The position numbers and the translations under genes are program-made. The notes beneath the pieces are model-generated. The model ran no database searches. It worked only from the letters and a program-made list of their open reading frames with translations, and was not told the DNA's origin. From Flavobacteriales bacterium (GTDB taxonomy: Bacteria; Bacteroidota; Bacteroidia; NORP154), in NCBI GenBank assembly GCA_012965625.1, contig DTSC01000240.1, positions 1 through 9,792 of the forward strand: a DNA stretch of 9,792 nucleotides, in the 5' to 3' direction. Positions 7,532-9,792 of the stretch are shown here, one piece after another (within the stretch, counting starts at the first letter, position 1; every line of letters begins with the position of its first letter).

Positions 7532-8646
7532 TCCTGATTGGATACTTTTTTTACCTCCTTTTTTTGCTCAGGGTCTAAACTTCCCAATACAGCATCTTGA
7601 ATGGCCCAATTTGAATCATAGTCTATTGTGTCATACAACTCTTGTTCAGGATCAAAAATCACAAAAGATGTTCTATTGGAATCCAGCCCTATCATAATAT
7701 TTTTATTTTGAATTGTATTTTGTACCCATTCCATATCTTTCAAAAAATCTGGCTTTCCTTCTAAATTTGAAAAAGAATACCTTTTTTCTTGATCCTTCGA
7801 AAACACTACTACCTCGCCAGTACCAGTGCTGGTAACCATTTTTACATCTCCATAATTTTTAGCTCCATGGGGTTTTTTTAATCCACCGATCAGTTTCTTT
7901 ACATTTCCATTTGATTGATCTACGCTATAAACAGCCCCTTCATGAAAAAATGTTGCCAAAAGACACCCTTCATTAGAAGCATCGTATACAACTGAATTAA
8001 TAAATGCTGCCCGCTTTGCAGTTGGAAGTACTTCAGACACGGGATCTTTTATTTCAATAAATGGAATGTTTTCTTCAAGATGTCTTTTGGCAATTACAGG
8101 ATCTCTTGTAAGATATATATCCTTACCTGTTTCTGGATCCACTCCTTTATCAAATCCATTTTCCCAAGCAAACCACTCAAAACATTTTTCCTTGGCTACA
8201 AGATCAAATTCAAAAAGAGCATCAAATCCCGAGGAAGAAACCAACAATCGAGAGGAATTAAAAGGAGAAAAATCAACTGTATGTATATAGCTGAACCATT
8301 CATAATCCAAGGTATCAATAGTACCTTTATTTAAAACATATACCCTGTTTTCAGATGAAAAAGCAAATACGCCATCAGCTAAAGCAATTCCTCTGGGCTC
8401 TTTGAACATGCCCAAAACAGTACTGTTTTTGATTTTTCCGTTTTCTAATGTCAGTTCTACTAAACCTCCATCAGCGACCTTACGTCTCTCTACACTACCA
8501 GTTCTTCCAGACACATTTTTCACAGACTCCAAATACCTTTTTCTAATAGACTGAAGATCAAAATTCTTAACGGTAAGTAGTAGGTCAAGCTTACCATAAA
8601 ACTCCGAATTACGTTCAAACTTGCTAATATCTATTGAATTATTCAT
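7528..8646 (-). CDS. Predicted cytoplasmic beta-propeller protein of unknown function
   Basis: 372 residues from the ATG at 8646; I do not recognise a named function. From about residue 60 the chain is a run of short strand-turn-strand units, as in six-bladed propellers: GLVELTLENGKI, GIALADGVFAFSSENRVYVL, SSRLLVSSSGFDALFEFDL, GCLLATFFHEGAVYSVDQ and GEVVVFSK. Three histidines recur in similar positions in separate units (His122 in IHTVDF, His235 in FFHEG, His260 in KPHGAK) and could line a central pocket. The motif EWFAWENGF lies at 157-165. There is no signal peptide or membrane helix, so it is probably cytoplasmic, unlike many secreted propellers. Three start codons stand in a row (TTG 8652, GTG 8649, ATG 8646). 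The ATG is preferred and overlaps the upstream glycosyltransferase by 8 bases, implying coupled translation. An enzyme or a scaffold role are both possible. Confidence 0.85.
   Translation of the reverse strand: MNNSIDISKFERNSEFYGKLDLLLTVKNFDLQSIRKRYLESVKNVSGRTGSVERRKVADGGLVELTLENGKIKNSTVLGMFKEPRGIALADGVFAFSSENRVYVLNKGTIDTLDYEWFSYIHTVDFSPFNSSRLLVSSSGFDALFEFDLVAKEKCFEWFAWENGFDKGVDPETGKDIYLTRDPVIAKRHLEENIPFIEIKDPVSEVLPTAKRAAFINSVVYDASNEGCLLATFFHEGAVYSVDQSNGNVKKLIGGLKKPHGAKNYGDVKMVTSTGTGEVVVFSKDQEKRYSFSNLEGKPDFLKDMEWVQNTIQNKNIMIGLDSNRTSFVIFDPEQELYDTIDYDSNWAIQDAVLGSLDPEQKKEVKKVSNQD
7531..7552 (+). terminator. Possible weak terminator for the plus-strand operon
   Basis: A short stem, ATCC/GGAT with loop TGATT (7531-7543), is followed after two bases by seven T (7546-7552). 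An alternative stem, GGATT/AATCC with loop GATT (7521-7534), overlaps and would compete. Both are short and AT-rich and lie inside coding sequence, so the call is weak. Confidence 0.25.
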
Positions 8647-9757
8647 CACCAATAGCCGAATTTAATACGTTACTTAGTTTTCGCGTAAGTTCCCTGCGAG
8701 AAAACTGTTTTAATCCATCTTCTACATGAAAAGTCTTTTCCCCATTTTGTTCTTTCCATAAGAGATATCGTTGGATAAGTAAAGCTTTGATACCATCCTT
8801 GTCTGCATAATCCAACATGGTTCCTCGCTTCCCTTCCTTGATAAGCAACGAAGCATCGCCATCGATTGGTCCAATTGAAAGCATCGGAGTAGCGGATGCC
8901 ATGTATTCAAACAGCTTACCTGTTATTATCAACCTATTGTTCTCAGCTCGAGGAATAATAAACAACAAAATATTTGATTTTACCATTCTATTTACTGCTT
9001 CTTGGTGCGGAACGTAAGGTAAAACCTTTACAATTGATTTTAAGCCATAGGAAACACACATTTCTTCCAACAAATAAGCATCAACATTCCCAGTAAAATT
9101 GAGTTTAAAATCCTCTGAAAAAGCAGCATTCTCATTCTTTAGTTCTGAAATTGCTTCGTACAATGCTTCCACATTTTGATTGGGTTTTAAGTTGCCTATA
9201 TATTCCAATGAAAACGTATCTGTATTTATTTGTTTTTTATCTGGTATGTCAGCTTCATCAAACCCATTGTAAATCACCTCTATTTTACTCGCTCTATCTT
9301 CAAACTCCTTTGCTAACCCATTGCTAACCACTGTAATTGCATCACATTCAGAAAGCACAGCATCTTCCAGCTTTTTGTCTTTCTTTTGGGCCTTTTTGGT
9401 TCTGGGAAAGAATTTATTGTAAAAAACTGTTGTCCAGGGATCTCTGAAATCAGCAATCCATGGAATACCAAACTCTTTTTTAAGCTCCCTGCCAATTAAG
9501 TGAGTGCTCTGTGGTGGTCCTGTTGTCACAATTGCATTGATAGAATACTGATTGATTAACTTCTTTGCCTTTTTAACCGCAAAAGGTCTCCATCCTTTTC
9601 TTGCATCGGGAACAAAAAAGTTAGCCCTTATTAGTATTGACAATTTCTGGATAAAACGTTTATCTTCCTTGATACCCATTAAAGAAACAGGGATCCCCTT
9701 TCCTTTTTGCCCGCGCAAACTATTGTATACTTGAAAAGGCTCAAAAGTTTTTGTTTT
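8639..9757 (-). CDS. GT4-type glycosyltransferase, N-terminus lost at a fold-back junction
   Basis: A retaining, GT-B fold glycosyltransferase. From the TTG at 9718 the visible features are: ANFFVPDARKGW (32-43), VTTGPPQSTHLIG (64-76), IPWIADFRDPWT (85-96), VIYNGFDE (148-155), the start of the donor-binding half at LEYIGNLKPNQN (171-182), and KLFEYMASATPML (268-280), which carries the donor-site Glu of the family. It would add a sugar from a nucleotide donor to the lipid-linked oligosaccharide in the cytoplasm. Coding sequence clearly continues upstream of that TTG: 9719-9757 reads KTKTFEPFQVYNS, which matches the usual family linker. It then runs into an in-frame TAG at 9761-9763, inside an inverted copy of the gene's own sequence. 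Relatives are longer, by roughly 50-70 residues at the N-terminus, which normally hold a GG-type acceptor-side loop. The TTG is therefore probably not the true start. The gene is coupled to the propeller gene by an 8-base overlap. Confidence 0.88.
   Translation of the reverse strand, partial: KTKTFEPFQVYNSLRGQKGKGIPVSLMGIKEDKRFIQKLSILIRANFFVPDARKGWRPFAVKKAKKLINQYSINAIVTTGPPQSTHLIGRELKKEFGIPWIADFRDPWTTVFYNKFFPRTKKAQKKDKKLEDAVLSECDAITVVSNGLAKEFEDRASKIEVIYNGFDEADIPDKKQINTDTFSLEYIGNLKPNQNVEALYEAISELKNENAAFSEDFKLNFTGNVDAYLLEEMCVSYGLKSIVKVLPYVPHQEAVNRMVKSNILLFIIPRAENNRLIITGKLFEYMASATPMLSIGPIDGDASLLIKEGKRGTMLDYADKDGIKALLIQRYLLWKEQNGEKTFHVEDGLKQFSRRELTRKLSNVLNSAIGDE
9603..9637 (+). repeat. Inverted repeat arm 1 (35 bases, exact)
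   Basis: These 35 bases, inside the glycosyltransferase gene, are an exact reverse complement of the last 35 bases of the window. They begin GCATCGGGAAC and end TTATTAGTAT. The spacer to the second arm is 120 bases. As this arm lies in conserved coding sequence, it is the original and the other arm the copy. Confidence 0.95.
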
Positions 9758-9792
9758 ATACTAATAAGGGCTAACTTTTTTGTTCCCGATGC
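9758..9792 (-). repeat. Inverted repeat arm 2 at the window end; probable fold-back artefact
   Basis: This is the exact reverse complement of 9603-9637, running to the final base, so the true repeat may be longer than 35 bases. On the minus strand it replaces the expected 5' part of the glycosyltransferase gene with antisense of the same gene and introduces an in-frame TAG. No transposase or insertion-sequence end is present. A chimeric read, amplification fold-back or assembly error is the simplest reading; a real local inverted duplication is possible. Confidence 0.85.

Noticed and set aside
8080..8334. Plus-strand reading frames of 74-84 codons
   Set aside because: They overlap the propeller gene on the other strand and show no protein-like features.
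9552..9734. 60-codon plus-strand reading frame near the right end
   Set aside because: It is antisense to conserved glycosyltransferase sequence.
9603..9792. Insertion-sequence terminal inverted repeats
   Set aside because: The 120 bases between the arms are ordinary glycosyltransferase coding sequence, with no transposase and no target duplication; one arm is simply antisense of the gene.

Overview
The window looks like part of a surface-polysaccharide (capsule, O-antigen or exopolysaccharide) gene cluster from an AT-rich member of the Bacteroidota. The evidence is the low GC content, A/T-rich leaders without convincing Shine-Dalgarno sites, and a glycosyltransferase and flippase of the type common in that phylum. 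I cannot name a genus. No rRNA, tRNA, CRISPR array or transposase is visible, and no gene-free stretch exceeds about 60 bases.

Plus strand, 1-7531: a tightly packed set of eight genes, probably one transcript. In order they are: the C-terminal end of a probable sulfotransferase (cut by the left edge); a 530-residue polytopic membrane protein with a soluble C-terminal domain (possible polymerase or GT-C-like enzyme, unproven); a Wzx-type flippase; a HisH-like glutaminase; a HisF-like barrel protein; an N-acetyl sugar amidotransferase of the WbuX/WbpG/PseA type; a complete PAPS-dependent sulfotransferase starting with TTG; and a PIG-L/LmbE-family deacetylase. Spacing is -14, +7, +21, 0, -4, +4 and +57 bases.

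Minus strand, 9757-7528: a glycosyltransferase of the GT4 type and, translationally coupled behind it, a predicted cytoplasmic beta-propeller protein of unknown function. The two strands converge and their stop codons share the palindrome TTAA at 7528-7531.

How the genes may work together: the HisH/HisF/WbuX trio is the known cassette that turns the N-acetyl group of a sugar into an acetamidino (N-acetimidoyl) group. It is not a histidine pathway. The HisF copy has lost the catalytic Asp11 (Leu here) while keeping Asp130. Combined with two sulfotransferases, this predicts a polymer carrying both positive amidine and negative sulfate groups, exported by the Wzx flippase. That last step is inference.

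The right edge is suspicious. The last 35 bases are an exact inverted copy of 9603-9637. They interrupt the glycosyltransferase reading frame with a stop, although recognisable protein continues right up to the junction. This looks like a fold-back chimera or contig-end artefact rather than real gene structure.
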